A stretch of DNA of 64,000 nt from JBIKIW01 sp044361365 (lineage in GTDB: Bacteria; Patescibacteriota; JACMRA01). Location: positions 12,545-76,544 of the forward strand of contig JBIKIW010000001.1 of NCBI GenBank assembly GCA_044361365.1. Direction: 5' to 3'. A program made the position numbers and the translations under genes. The notes beneath the pieces were generated by a model. The model was not told the origin of the DNA, did not search any database, and saw only the letters and a list, made by a program, of their open reading frames with translations. Positions 7,570-15,654 of this stretch are shown here, piece after piece (position 1 is the stretch's first letter; every line of letters begins with the position of its first letter).

Positions 7570-10500
7570 ATGCCAAAAGATCTTCACCTTTTTGATAGTT
7601 ACCAAAGAAAAGTTTTGCCGATCCAGTGCAGCGAAGAAGATAAACTAAAAATTTACGGCTGTGGTCCAACAGTATATAATTATCAGTCTATTGGAAACAT
7701 GCGAGCAGTCTGGTTACCGGATACAATTTCAAAAGTTGCTAAAATTGCCGGGTACAAAACTGAGTGGGTTAGTAACATTACCGATGTTGGGCATTTGGTG
7801 GATGATGGAGACGATGGTGAAGACAAAATCGAGAAAGGTGCCAAGCGAGAGCAAAAAACCGTGGAGGAAATTATCAACTTTTATGTACAAGATTTTAAGG
7901 ATCAGTGCGGGGCATTAAACTTTGATTTGCCAGCTGGAAAATACCAACCAAAAGCTACACAATATATTGGTGAACAAATGGTTTTGGCTTTGGAGCTACT
8001 GCGAGATGGGAAAGCTTACCTGACAGATGACGGGATTTATTTTGAGAATATCCCACCAGATACAACATCTCCCCAACCCTTGTGGAACAGAGAAACACCC
8101 CCCCAACCCCCTTCAAAGGGGGAGTACATCAAGCTTACTAGTGTTCTTGAGGATAGGGATGTGTATTCTTCTACCTTTAGCCACCCCCCCAGCCTTCAAA
8201 GGGGGAGTACAAAGTCTAGGTTAGAACTTGCTCGGGAACACAAATTAAACAAAGAAGGTTGGGATTTTGTAGTTTATAACAATAAGTTGAATAAGTTTTC
8301 TAAAGAAATGCGAAAAAACCCCACGAAAGCGGAGAAAAAGTTTTGGGATGTTGTCCGTAAAGATAAGTTGTTGGGTGAATTTACCTGGAATCGACAAAAA
8401 CCTATAGATAATTTTATAGCTGATTTTTACTGTAGGGAGTTGAAAGTGGTTATTGAAATTGATGGAGGTGTGCATAATTCTGAGCAAGCCAAAGGCTACG
8501 ATAATGAGAGGGATAATATCCTAAGAGGTTTAGGTTTAGAAATGCTTAGATTTACAAATGATGAAATACTAGTTAATCCAAATTCAGTTTTGGCACAAAT
8601 AAATGATTGGGCTAACTTATCACCTACGAGCTTTCAAGTCGAGAATACCCCCCCCTTGAGGGGGGTTGGGGGGATGTCTCCATTAAAGGGGTTAAGCCAA
8701 ATTATTGAAACGATTCAAAATCTCCAAAAAGAAAAACCAAACAAACCTTTGATAATAACTATCGACGGGCGAGGTGGGAGTGGAAAGTCAACTTTTGCTG
8801 AAAAATTGATTGAACTAATCCCAAATTCAGCTGCAATTGAACAAGACAAATTTTTGGAATTTATGAAAGGAATGGATACCAAATCTGACTCCTGGAACCA
8901 TCGAAATTTTGAATTAGATAAACAATCTTTGCAGGAAGAATTGGAAAATCACAAAGATAAAAAAGTGATAATCCTAGAAGGCATAAAAAGTTTTGCAAAT
9001 ATTGAATCTGATCTAAAAATTTGGCTTGATTCTAGTCAAAAAGATAACAAACAAAGAGCTAAAAAAAGAGATGTAAAAGGTGAAGTAAATTCAGATGGTT
9101 TTGAAATATTTTGGCAGGAGTTTGAGGTACATTCTCAAAAATATATTCAGGATTTTAAACCCGAGGAAAAAGCTGATTTCATAGTTTCGATAGAAGGTGA
9201 TGGGTATGAGGTAATTTCAACTGATGACACAGAACTCGAAAAAATAGTTGGTACTATTAATCGACTCAAAAAAGATAAAGGTGATAAACCAATTATAATA
9301 GCTATTGATGGTCGAGGCGGGAGTGGAAAGTCAATTTTAAGTAAGAAAATAGCTGAAAATCTCGAGGATGTAGAAGTTTTAGAATGTGATGATTTTTTTG
9401 ATTTTGAAAAGCTAGATGAAAAGGTTTTTTTCTGGGATAAAGAAAGATTTAAAACTCAAATTCTAATACCACTGACTCAAGGCAAAGAAGCTATCTTTGA
9501 AAGCAATAATTGGATAGATCAAAAACTAGTCGGTAAAATAAATAAAACTGTGCAATCAAAAAAATTTATTATACTTGATGGTTTGTGTACTTTGCAACAA
9601 GATTTGATCAAGTATTACGATCTTAATATTTGGGTTGAAAAAGAATTAGAATCATCACTTCATGCCGCTAAAACACGAGATGTAAATGAGAGAAATAGAG
9701 CAGAACAAGAATTTCATGAATTGTGGGATAAATGGATTCCAGTTCAAGAGAAATATATCAATTTAGTAAAACCCCAGGAAAAAGCTGATATTATTATTTC
9801 TACTGAAAATGGTGGGTATGAGATTTTGGAAGATAGAACCAATCAAAACTACACCGGTCGTAACATAATCCAAACCGAAAAAAGAAATCCGCATGATTTT
9901 GCTTTGTGGAAATTTGTATCCGAAAATAGTTTGCAAAAATGGAAGTTTAATCAGTTTGAAAATACTGAAGATTTGATGATTGAGATTATTCAAACCCTCG
10001 ATTCTAAAGATTACGATTTACCAAATAGATGGGGTTGCCCTGGTTGGCACAGTGAGTGCGTGGCGATGATTAGTGAGATACTTGGGCATCAGAGATTTTC
10101 TGGAAAGTTTGGGCATCTTCTCAAAGATAATTTGTATGAAATCGACATTCATACCGGCGGCGAAGATCATATCGATATTCACCACAAAAATGAAATTTTA
10201 CAATCCAAAGCTCTTGGTTTTCATTTGTCCAAATATTGGGTTCACAACAAATTTGTGCTGGTTGATGCTAAAAAAATGAGTAAGAGTTTGGGGAATGTTT
10301 TTTTGGTTAAAGGCGATTTTAAAACAACAGGTTTTTATAGTTTCCAAAACCCGCCAACTCAAGATTTTAGCGAGGAGTTTAAACAGCAGATTATTAAGAA
10401 ATATAAGGAGCTGAAAATTTATGATTTGAATAAAAATCTAAGTGAAGTAGAAATACCCCGTCAGTCTATGACTGCCACCCCTTCGCAAGCAAAGGGGAAT

Positions 10501-11076
10501 ATGGAGTTTGAAGAACAGTCCAAAAAAGAAAGTGTATTTTGGCAGAATTTTAGTTTCGACCCCATTGCTTACAGGTTGATGCTAATGGAACATCACTACA
10601 CTGAACAGATGAATTTTACCTGGGAAAAGCTTTGGCAAAGCCAAATGAGACTCTGGAATTTGCGAAAAGATGCTGCTAGAATTATCAGTTTTGCAACTCA
10701 AAATAAAACTAAACCAGAAACCGATCAAAAACAAATTCAAATACTTTTGGACTATCTTTTAGATAATTTAGATACACCAAAATTTGTGGAAAAATACCAG
10801 AACTTTTTGGGAGATGTTATAAATGAAATTGCAAAAAATAATGTTTTAAACCCTAAAAATTTGGGAGCAATTCTATTTTGGGAAAAGGAACTTTTGAAGT
10901 TAAATTTTAATCCAAAAATATCACCTGAAGTTATTGAGTTAATCGAGCAAAGGCAAGAGGCAAAAATTGCCAAAGATTATCAAAAATCTGATCAAATTAG
11001 AGTTCAAATTCAGGCTCAAAATCTGCAAGTTGATGATTATAGTTGGGGTAGTGGAGTTTGGAAGAGATTAAATTAA
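7570..11076 (+). CDS. cysS: Cysteinyl-tRNA synthetase with DUF559 and twin-kinase insertions
   Basis: 1168 residues against about 460-480 for normal CysRS. CysRS sequence occupies residues 1-165 (YGCGPTVYNYQSIGN, zinc Cys31, YLTDDGIYFENI) and resumes near 755 (GRNIIQTEKRNPHDFALWKF, GCPGWHSECVAM, DIHTGGEDHIDIHHKNE, KKMSKSLGN near 901). Between them lie Pro/Gly-rich repeat-derived peptides, a DUF559 nuclease domain (about 236-350, core IADFYCRELKVVIEIDGG) and two tandem uridine-kinase-like P-loop domains (GRGGSGKST near 400, GRGGSGKSI near 580). A second insertion of about 75 residues follows KMSKS and contains another palindromic repeat. The class I signature HIGH reads SIGN, with Ser for the first His. 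The frame is open throughout, so the chimera can be translated; activity is unproven. Confidence 0.9.
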   Translation: MPKDLHLFDSYQRKVLPIQCSEEDKLKIYGCGPTVYNYQSIGNMRAVWLPDTISKVAKIAGYKTEWVSNITDVGHLVDDGDDGEDKIEKGAKREQKTVEEIINFYVQDFKDQCGALNFDLPAGKYQPKATQYIGEQMVLALELLRDGKAYLTDDGIYFENIPPDTTSPQPLWNRETPPQPPSKGEYIKLTSVLEDRDVYSSTFSHPPSLQRGSTKSRLELAREHKLNKEGWDFVVYNNKLNKFSKEMRKNPTKAEKKFWDVVRKDKLLGEFTWNRQKPIDNFIADFYCRELKVVIEIDGGVHNSEQAKGYDNERDNILRGLGLEMLRFTNDEILVNPNSVLAQINDWANLSPTSFQVENTPPLRGVGGMSPLKGLSQIIETIQNLQKEKPNKPLIITIDGRGGSGKSTFAEKLIELIPNSAAIEQDKFLEFMKGMDTKSDSWNHRNFELDKQSLQEELENHKDKKVIILEGIKSFANIESDLKIWLDSSQKDNKQRAKKRDVKGEVNSDGFEIFWQEFEVHSQKYIQDFKPEEKADFIVSIEGDGYEVISTDDTELEKIVGTINRLKKDKGDKPIIIAIDGRGGSGKSILSKKIAENLEDVEVLECDDFFDFEKLDEKVFFWDKERFKTQILIPLTQGKEAIFESNNWIDQKLVGKINKTVQSKKFIILDGLCTLQQDLIKYYDLNIWVEKELESSLHAAKTRDVNERNRAEQEFHELWDKWIPVQEKYINLVKPQEKADIIISTENGGYEILEDRTNQNYTGRNIIQTEKRNPHDFALWKFVSENSLQKWKFNQFENTEDLMIEIIQTLDSKDYDLPNRWGCPGWHSECVAMISEILGHQRFSGKFGHLLKDNLYEIDIHTGGEDHIDIHHKNEILQSKALGFHLSKYWVHNKFVLVDAKKMSKSLGNVFLVKGDFKTTGFYSFQNPPTQDFSEEFKQQIIKKYKELKIYDLNKNLSEVEIPRQSMTATPSQAKGNMEFEEQSKKESVFWQNFSFDPIAYRLMLMEHHYTEQMNFTWEKLWQSQMRLWNLRKDAARIISFATQNKTKPETDQKQIQILLDYLLDNLDTPKFVEKYQNFLGDVINEIAKNNVLNPKNLGAILFWEKELLKLNFNPKISPEVIELIEQRQEAKIAKDYQKSDQIRVQIQAQNLQVDDYSWGSGVWKRLN
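8066..8695 (+). mobile_element. DUF559 nuclease element with inverted GC-rich ends, inserted in cysS
   Basis: The left side carries CCCCAACCC-type units (8071-8080 and 8096-8121) and a second partial copy (8180-8210), each ending in CTTCAAAGGGGGAGTAC. The right side (8645-8675) carries the inverted form, CCCCCCTTGAGGGGGGTTGGGGGG. Between them lies an open frame for a DUF559 domain (about 8275-8620), a small PD-(D/E)xK nuclease of the Vsr-like group that often occurs between palindromic repeats. Repeat and nuclease are in frame with cysS on both sides. The poly-C/poly-G ends contrast sharply with the AT-rich host gene. I infer an element that moved as a unit; boundaries are approximate. Confidence 0.65.
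10451..10500 (+). repeat. In-frame palindromic element copy, cysS
   Basis: The unit runs ACCCCGTCA, a GTC-TATGAC-like small hairpin, GCCACCCCTT, then AAGGGGAAT. Its reverse complement matches the two dnaX copies (24081-24130 and 24216-24267) in order and spacing of all blocks. It is translated as PRQSMTATPSQAKGN in a loop after KMSKS. Confidence 0.7.
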
Positions 11077-11078
11077 AT

Positions 11079-12092
11079 ATGAAAAAAATAATTTTTGTTT
11101 TTATTGTTTTATTACTATTAGCTTTATTTGTATTCGGTGGTTTTGTGCTGTATAAGAAATTTAAAATATCCGAAAACCAAAAGTCAGTAGCTAAAGTCTT
11201 TAACAACGAAATAAATGTTCAAAGAATTAAACCATCTCAAACTGATAAAGAAATTAACGATCCGAATAATGATTATCTTGTGGCAACTTCTAAAATTTCA
11301 GAAAAAACAAATAAACTGGTTATTTTTCTTCCAGGGACTTTTGGCAATCCTGATGACTACTCCTTGCTAAACTCATGGTTAGCAGATCAAGGTTATTATA
11401 GTATTTCTATTAGTTATCCAAATGATTCTGCAGTTGTGAGTGTTTGTAAAAACAGCTTTGACGAAGATTGTGCTGGTAAAATCAGAGAAGAGCGTTTTAG
11501 CGGCAAAGACAAAAGTGAATTGGTAAAAGTTAGCCAGTCTAATTCAATTGAAAATCGTATTCAAAAACTTTTAGTATACCTTAAGAAAAATGATAAAAAC
11601 AACAACTGGTCACAGTTTTTAAAAAATGATGAGACTAATTGGTCAAATATTATTGTTTCTGGACATTCTCAGGGTGGTGGGATGGTAGCCTACATAGCTA
11701 AAAAAAGATTGGTTGATAGGGCGGTTATGTTTTCAGGGCCTGGAGATTGGGATTACAAAACCGAAAAATCTTCTAAATGGCTTTACGAATCAAGTATAAC
11801 TCCAGCAAACCGGTATTTTACAGTTAGGCACGTAAAAGAACCATCAACAGAAATCATTCAGTCGAATTTTGAAGCTTTGGGTTTGTCAGAATTTGGTCCT
11901 GAAAAAGAATATACAGATTATTCTAGTCTAAATAATACACATCGGATATTACTAAAAATTGAACCAAAAGAAGCTAGTATAGGGATTTTTAACAATTTTC
12001 ACTCTGCATCAGTTACTGACAAATTTACTCCAGTTGATAAAGATGGCAAGCCCATTTTAAATGATGTTTGGAAGTTTTTATTTTCAACCTAA
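11079..12092 (+). CDS. Membrane-anchored alpha/beta hydrolase
   Basis: The ATG at 11079, two bases after the cysS stop, is preferred to an upstream TTG because it starts a textbook signal anchor (MKKIIFVFIVLLLLALFVFGG). The rest, about 315 residues, should lie outside the membrane. The nucleophile elbow is GHSQGGGM (VSGHSQGG), with LVIFLPGTFGNPDDY as the likely oxyanion-hole region and FNNFHSASVTD near the end as a possible catalytic His. Substrate unknown; esterase or peptidase of the alpha/beta hydrolase fold is as far as the sequence goes. It is probably co-transcribed with cysS. Confidence 0.8.
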   Translation: MKKIIFVFIVLLLLALFVFGGFVLYKKFKISENQKSVAKVFNNEINVQRIKPSQTDKEINDPNNDYLVATSKISEKTNKLVIFLPGTFGNPDDYSLLNSWLADQGYYSISISYPNDSAVVSVCKNSFDEDCAGKIREERFSGKDKSELVKVSQSNSIENRIQKLLVYLKKNDKNNNWSQFLKNDETNWSNIIVSGHSQGGGMVAYIAKKRLVDRAVMFSGPGDWDYKTEKSSKWLYESSITPANRYFTVRHVKEPSTEIIQSNFEALGLSEFGPEKEYTDYSSLNNTHRILLKIEPKEASIGIFNNFHSASVTDKFTPVDKDGKPILNDVWKFLFST

Positions 12093-12176
12093 AGTTAATT
12101 CTATTTACTATTCTAACTTGACAACCATACAACCAAAAGTATAAGTGCTGTTTGTAGATAAGAATTCAAATACAAA

Positions 12177-12566
12177 ATGCAAACTAAAAATTCTTCAAGC
12201 TTATCGAAAGTTAGTACCTATTCTTTAATAGTTAGTTTAGCTTTGGTTTTGTTTTCTTTAATTTCCTCACTGATTAGTTTTGTAGGCTCTTTTTTTATTT
12301 TTCAGTTTGGTTTTAAAGATAAATTTCTAGCTTTAGATTATACTCAGAAACTTAGCTCTGGTATTTTGGTGGTTGCTATTTTGATGGGGATTTCTTTATT
12401 TTCAGCCAACAATTTTTTGAGTGTTCGTATGGAAGAGATTGAAGAAAGTGTAGGTTCGGTTTTATTATCGATTTTATCACTCATTTTATCAACTCTACTA
12501 TTGGTTCTTTTTTATTTTTCTTTTAGCTATTTTATCAGCTATTTAAGTACTCGTTTTTGGTCATAA
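12177..12566 (+). CDS. Small membrane protein, function unknown
   Basis: 129 residues with three strongly hydrophobic segments (about 18-45, 62-82 and 95-122) separated by short polar loops, including MEEIEESVGS. No motif I recognise beyond general similarity to small Patescibacteria membrane proteins. The next gene starts two bases after its stop, so the two are probably one operon and may act together. Confidence 0.7.
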   Translation: MQTKNSSSLSKVSTYSLIVSLALVLFSLISSLISFVGSFFIFQFGFKDKFLALDYTQKLSSGILVVAILMGISLFSANNFLSVRMEEIEESVGSVLLSILSLILSTLLLVLFYFSFSYFISYLSTRFWS

Positions 12567-12567
12567 T

Positions 12568-13107
12568 ATGAAATTTAGTAACAACTTCAACTTCAATAGA
12601 CGCACACTTTCTTCGTATTATGTGTCTATCTTAATAAGTTATTTTTTGATTCAGCTGATCGAGCCGCTGGTTAGAAGTTGGACGATCTTTTTTGCTAGCT
12701 ATTTTGCGGTATCAGACTCTACAGCTTTTTTGTCCACCGGCAGACAATGGGTTATTTTTTTCATAATTTGTTTGCTTATTTTGATTTTAGTTAGGCAGTT
12801 TATTGCTGAACCTTTGACACTTTTTGTTGATACAGATGACGGAAAAGGTTGGGAAGCCTCCATTTTAGTTTTAGTTTTGCTCGGGTTTTATGCTTATCTA
12901 CTAAATCAAATTTTTGAATATCCTATGCCTCGTGAATGGTGGTCTCCAAGTTGGTTGGTGAGATTATTAGGTGGTTATAGAGCTACTTATTTACCAGGAA
13001 TTGCTAGAGCTAGCTACCAAGAAGAGTGGTGGCTTTTACCTTGGTTTTGGTTTTTAGCTCCAATCGGGATAATATTTGCACGCACTAAGATTGCGATTAA
13101 AGAATAA
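12568..13107 (+). CDS. Membrane protein, function unknown
   Basis: 179 residues with hydrophobic segments near 18-35, 62-80, 98-115 and 150-170 and a Trp/Arg-rich loop (PREWWSPSWLVRLLGG) before the last one. No recognisable catalytic motif. It follows the preceding membrane-protein gene by one base. Loops rich in Trp and charged residues suggest interfacial surfaces, but no function can be assigned. Confidence 0.7.
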   Translation: MKFSNNFNFNRRTLSSYYVSILISYFLIQLIEPLVRSWTIFFASYFAVSDSTAFLSTGRQWVIFFIICLLILILVRQFIAEPLTLFVDTDDGKGWEASILVLVLLGFYAYLLNQIFEYPMPREWWSPSWLVRLLGGYRATYLPGIARASYQEEWWLLPWFWFLAPIGIIFARTKIAIKE

Positions 13108-13203
13108 GTGGTGGTTAAATTTAATCAGATTAGGTTTTAATTATTTAAGATTTTGGTTACAAAAAAAACTAGAATTTTAAAGCTCTCAAGAGTTGTATTT
13201 TTC

Positions 13204-13232
13204 TTGACAAAACGCTGGTTTACAACTTTAAA
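13204..13232 (+). promoter_or_regulatory. Promoter of tRNA-Leu
   Basis: TTGACA (13204-13209), 17-base spacer, TTTAAA (13227-13232), 13 bases before the mature tRNA 5' end. Confidence 0.65.
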
Positions 13233-13245
13233 TTAAGTTGATGTT

Positions 13246-13331
13246 GCCGTGGTGGCGGAATGGTAGACGCGAAGGACTTAAAATCCTTTGTCTTTACAGA
13301 CGTGAGGGTTCGAGTCCCTCCCTCGGCACCA
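13246..13331 (+). tRNA. tRNA-Leu (anticodon UAA), CCA encoded
   Basis: A long variable arm (class II), anticodon stem AAGGA/TCCTT with loop CTTAAAA (anticodon TAA), T arm GAGGG/CCCTC, discriminator A and encoded CCA. The acceptor stem GCCGTGG/CCTCGGC has one T-T mismatch at the fifth pair. Confidence 0.93.
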
Positions 13332-13387
13332 ATAAAAAATCTTTTACTTAGAAGAATTAACCGATTTCAAATATTTGATATTTTCAT

Positions 13388-13416
13388 AAACACCTTTTTT
13401 AGGGTGTATTTTTTTT
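13388..13416 (+). terminator. Rho-independent terminator after tRNA-Leu
   Basis: ACACC and GGTGT form a short stem around a T-rich loop and are followed by a run of eight or more T. It ends the tRNA-Leu transcript. Confidence 0.65.
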
Positions 13417-13429
13417 GTTTGAATTAAAT

Positions 13430-13458
13430 TTGCCTAAACCAAAATCTTACTATATAAT
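13430..13458 (+). promoter_or_regulatory. Promoter before the frameshifted structural-type gene
   Basis: TTGCCT (13430-13435), 17 bases, then a perfect TATAAT (13453-13458), about 55 bases before the ATG at 13514. It implies that the damaged gene is still transcribed. Confidence 0.7.
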
Positions 13459-13513
13459 AGTGGTAGTTGGCTAAAACTTTAGCTCAAAATAAATACAAAA
13501 ACATATACAATTT

Positions 13514-14063
13514 ATGCCACAATTACCAGCAGTAGGTGCTACAGGATGGGGAACTACCTTACATTTTTAGAAACAGCTCATGATAATACTACCAGTGCTA
13601 CCAATAGTGGTAAAATCAAACCAGCAGGGATTATAGGAGGGACTGAAGGGCAGGTTTAACAACAACGGCAAGTGGAGTGCCTGCTTGGGGAAGTGCAGCT
13701 GGAGGTGGAAACCTTGATTTTTCAGCACCAAATTTGTTATTTCTTCAAAATGAAACCTTAGTTGGAAATAGTATAGCAAATATTATTCCAGGAGATTCAA
13801 CAAAAACAACTCTAGTAGGAATTGATTATTATGGCAATCTCGTTGCAGGAGCAACATCGTCATATGTATCTACTACTTTAGTCAAAAATGGAACTTTCGT
13901 ACCATTTGACGCAAGAATAGGCTATATGACCTACAACGTAACATTTGGTTGGTACATGAAAGAAACCTTAAGTTTCCCTTTTAAAGTTGCTTCTAATCAG
14001 GTTATTAGGTTTATTACAGATGCTAATGTTCAGAGCATGACGCTTCAGCTTAGATGGGTTTAA
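13514..14063 (+). pseudogene. Frameshifted Gly/Thr-rich structural-type protein
   Basis: Three consecutive frames join into one protein of about 183 residues: MPQLPAVGATGWGTTLHF, then LETAHDNTTSATNSGK through GGTEG, then LTTTASGVPAWGS to the end at TLQLRWV. Adding one T to the run near 13567 and one G to the run near 13650 restores a single frame. The product is rich in Gly, Thr and Asn with beta-like repeats, reminiscent of phage tail or surface proteins, but no family is recognised. The errors are single-base losses in homopolymers, so sequencing or assembly error is as likely as decay. A good promoter precedes it. Confidence 0.6.
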
Positions 14064-14094
14064 TAAATATCAAGCAACTCTCATACCCAGAAAT

Positions 14095-14649
14095 TTGAGC
14101 AGAATCGATTGTAATTTTTGTATTAAAATAGCTTTGACAGAAATTTTAGGGATAAATAAAACAAAAAAAGCCTTGACTCAAACTTTCCCCTTCCAAATCC
14201 GTGGCGACTCTATGTTTCCCACACTCAAAAACCTTCAGGAGGTGGAGATTGTGGCTATTAGTTCAGATGAATCGATCGATCGTGGTGATATCGTGGTTTT
14301 TAGTTTGGATACAGATTCCTCCAAAACCGCCGACCAAAAACTTTGGCATGTAAAAAGGATTATCGGCTTGCCAGGTGAGCAAGTAATTTTTAGAAATGGT
14401 TCAGCTTGGACTAAAAACTCTCTAAACGAAGAATCTCAGTTAGATGAGTCTTATCTTCAAAACGATTCTAGCTACAAATTAGGGATCAGAAATTATACTG
14501 AAAATGGTAAAGGAAATGTGGACTATTTTGAGCCTATTTTAGACCGTAATCAATTTTATGTGTTGGGTGATAACCGCACAGGAAGTAGTGATTCTAGAAA
14601 TTTTGGAGCTATTGATGTTGGTTTAATCAAATTCAGAGTGGTGGTTTGA
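14095..14649 (+). CDS. S26 signal-peptidase-like protease without clear membrane anchor
   Basis: 184 residues. The catalytic Ser lies in IRGDSMFPTL (about residue 37), the general-base Lys in WHVKRIIGLPGE, and the box-E motif is LGDNRTGSSDSRNFG, all as in type I signal peptidases. Usual members have one or two N-terminal membrane helices; here the first 30 residues (MSRIDCNFCIKIALTEILGI) are only weakly hydrophobic. The TTG start is uncertain and the frame stays open upstream into the damaged gene, but no stronger start or helix is visible. It could process secreted proteins or act as a soluble S26 protease. The stop is TGA and abuts the convergent transaldolase gene. Confidence 0.75.
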   Translation: MSRIDCNFCIKIALTEILGINKTKKALTQTFPFQIRGDSMFPTLKNLQEVEIVAISSDESIDRGDIVVFSLDTDSSKTADQKLWHVKRIIGLPGEQVIFRNGSAWTKNSLNEESQLDESYLQNDSSYKLGIRNYTENGKGNVDYFEPILDRNQFYVLGDNRTGSSDSRNFGAIDVGLIKFRVVV

Positions 14650-15513
14650 TTACCCCAACAAATTCTCCCAATCTTTAACGAATTTTATTAGCCCTTCTTC
14701 GGTTTGAGAATTGTAAATGTCATAACTTTCCCAAGGTTTGTTTAGATCAATTTCTTGGTATTTTGGCTCGGTTAGACTTGGTGAACTTAGATCAAGATGA
14801 GCGGGAATTTCGAGACCTGCTTTTTTCCATTCTAAAATTAGTGGCAGTGAAACTGTGATTATTTCTGGTTTGGTAATTAAAGAAGCTTGAAACTGAGCTA
14901 AACTTCTAAAACTAGCTGCCAAAACATGCACATGACCATCGCCCTTTTTGTACAATTTTAGTACATTTTCGAGTTGAGTTATGCCGTTGATATGATTATC
15001 AAAAAGTCTGCCGATAAAAGATGAATAAAAAACATCTCCAGGTTTTGCTCCCAAAGTTGCTGCATAAACTGCCGCTGCCTGCTCTGAGGTAAAACAGAGT
15101 GTCATGTTTACTCTTCCACCTTTTTTGACAAATGCTTCGCTAGCTCCAAGTCCAGCTTTGGTAGTTGGGAATTTGATGTGGGCATTTGGAATCCAAGCAA
15201 ACATTTCTTCAGCTTGTTTGAGTAAATCTTCTTTGGTAGAATCAGGTTTGGCATCGACTTCGATTGAAACCGAACCTTGTGGAATTAAGCTAGAGATTTC
15301 TTGGATAATTTCTTTGTAAAAACCGTTTAAAGATTCTTTGGTAAGTTTTTGACCACTTTGAATTTTTTTCTGAATTTGGGGGTTTTTAGTTACAAGTGAG
15401 GGGTTGGTAGTTTGTCCGTCCAAAAAACCAAGTTCGGCTAGGGCTGTACGAGTTTCAGCTGGATCACCTGAGTCTAAAAATATTTTGGATTGTAAGTTGT
15501 TTGGCTTGTTCAT
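14650..15513 (-). CDS. tal: Transaldolase
   Basis: 287 residues with the transaldolase/fructose-6-phosphate aldolase barrel: FLDSGDPAETRTALAELGF, then DGQTTNPSLVTKNP near the N terminus, the Schiff-base Lys in AHIKFPTTKAG, VNMTLCFTSEQAA, and SSFIGRLFDNH. It transfers a dihydroxyacetone unit between sugar phosphates in the non-oxidative pentose phosphate pathway. With class I aldolase (52324) and triosephosphate isomerase (54182) it gives the sparse central carbon route usual for these bacteria. It ends one base from the converging S26 gene. Confidence 0.93.
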   Translation of the reverse strand: MNKPNNLQSKIFLDSGDPAETRTALAELGFLDGQTTNPSLVTKNPQIQKKIQSGQKLTKESLNGFYKEIIQEISSLIPQGSVSIEVDAKPDSTKEDLLKQAEEMFAWIPNAHIKFPTTKAGLGASEAFVKKGGRVNMTLCFTSEQAAAVYAATLGAKPGDVFYSSFIGRLFDNHINGITQLENVLKLYKKGDGHVHVLAASFRSLAQFQASLITKPEIITVSLPLILEWKKAGLEIPAHLDLSSPSLTEPKYQEIDLNKPWESYDIYNSQTEEGLIKFVKDWENLLG

Positions 15514-15654
15514 ATTTTGCTAAAATTAAATTAGTATAAAATTGAAACTTATCTCTCGCCATTTTTCTGTCAATGGAAATTTGTAGTTCTGAATTGAGTT
15601 TTATTCGCACAAACTTGCTAATTTTTTAAAGCCAGGTTTTAGTAGATTTGAATT

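Noticed and set aside
7570..11076. Intein in CysRS
   Set aside because: No splicing-junction Cys/Ser at the entry or His-Asn at the exit of the insert, and no Hint-domain blocks.
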